The notes under the pieces were generated by a model. The model was not told the origin of the DNA and ran no database searches. It was given only the letters and a program-made list of their open reading frames with translations. From Candidatus Omnitrophota bacterium (lineage in GTDB: Bacteria; Ratteibacteria; UBA8468; B48-G9; DSTR01), in the NCBI GenBank assembly GCA_023818865.1, contig JAMWDF010000043.1, forward strand, positions 1 through 15,317: a DNA stretch of 15,317 nt, in the 5' to 3' direction. The translations under genes were made by a program, and so were the position numbers. Shown here in pieces: positions 15,088 through 15,317 of the stretch. Position 1 is the stretch's first letter; the number at the start of each line of letters is the position of its first letter.

Positions 15088-15317
15088 TTAAAGGGATTGG
15101 ACCTCTTTCAGCATCTCCTGCCGGTAAACGGTGTGGCCAGTAGCCAAAGAACGGTCCACGGCCTGGGTCATCAGCAGGACCTCAAACGCGTCTTCAAAAC
15201 TACAGGGGACCTTTTTCCCCTGGATAATGGCTTCCATAAAAGCCTCATGCTGCTCAGCAAAACCCAGGTGTCCCCGACTGGCTAAACTGCCGCTAACCCT
15301 TATTTGCTCCCGGTAAA
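15088..15317 (-). CDS. Gfo/Idh/MocA family oxidoreductase, C-terminal part
   Basis: Only the last 75 residues lie in the window; the gene runs off the right edge. The visible sequence, with HEAFMEAIIQGKKVPCSFEDA followed by a helix and VDRSLATGHTVY, is the characteristic C-terminal tail of Gfo/Idh/MocA NAD(P)-dependent oxidoreductases (the usual pattern is F..AI..GK.....EDA......... A..RS...G). These enzymes oxidise, reduce or epimerise sugars, inositols and related polyols. The NAD-binding Rossmann half is outside the window. It is the first gene seen in the minus-strand operon, 18 bases before the acetyltransferase start, and gives the best hint that the operon deals with carbohydrate-type molecules. 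Confidence 0.82.
   Translation of the reverse strand, partial: YREQIRVSGSLASRGHLGFAEQHEAFMEAIIQGKKVPCSFEDAFEVLLMTQAVDRSLATGHTVYRQEMLKEVQSL

Overview
The window is bacterial and most likely from an uncultured, sugar-degrading lineage. Supporting signs are AGGAGG-type ribosome binding sites, Sec-type signal peptides, tightly packed genes and large multidomain glycosidase-like proteins beside a Gfo/Idh/MocA oxidoreductase. I cannot place the phylum from sequence alone. Candidates rich in such operons include Omnitrophota-like, Armatimonadota and PVC-type bacteria.

The layout is two convergent blocks. The left block (1-3273, plus strand) looks like a piece of a defence island. It holds the C-terminal part of an MntA-type nucleotidyltransferase antitoxin, then a HepT-type HEPN toxin gene that overlaps it by 4 bp and carries a single-base frameshift, then a DUF499 (COG1483) AAA+ ATPase with a strong ribosome binding site.

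The right block (3304-15317, minus strand) reads right to left as one compact polycistron of nine genes plus a tenth gene 100 bp further on. The order is: end of a Gfo/Idh/MocA oxidoreductase; a two-domain GNAT acetyltransferase; a C45-type Ntn hydrolase; a DUF486 four-helix membrane protein; a spore-photoproduct-lyase-like radical SAM protein; an M55 (DppA-type) D-aminopeptidase; a secreted clan GH-A glycosidase resembling GH39; a cytoplasmic PHP phosphoesterase fused to a mutarotase-like beta domain; a secreted glycosidase-like protein of similar build whose active site looks degenerate; and finally a short HypA-like protein that lacks the zinc-binding loop. From the oxidoreductase to the second glycosidase-like gene, junctions range from a 32 bp overlap to a 35 bp gap. 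Several are stop-start couplings (TAATG; TAG-G-ATG), so co-expression is very likely.

Working idea (inference): the exported glycosidase-like proteins act on a glycan outside the cytoplasm, while the oxidoreductase, PHP protein, acetyltransferase and two amide-acting hydrolases handle the products, perhaps amide- or amino-acid-bearing sugars. The role of the radical SAM protein is unknown. No rRNA, tRNA, CRISPR array, insertion sequence or gap over 300 bases without a gene was seen.
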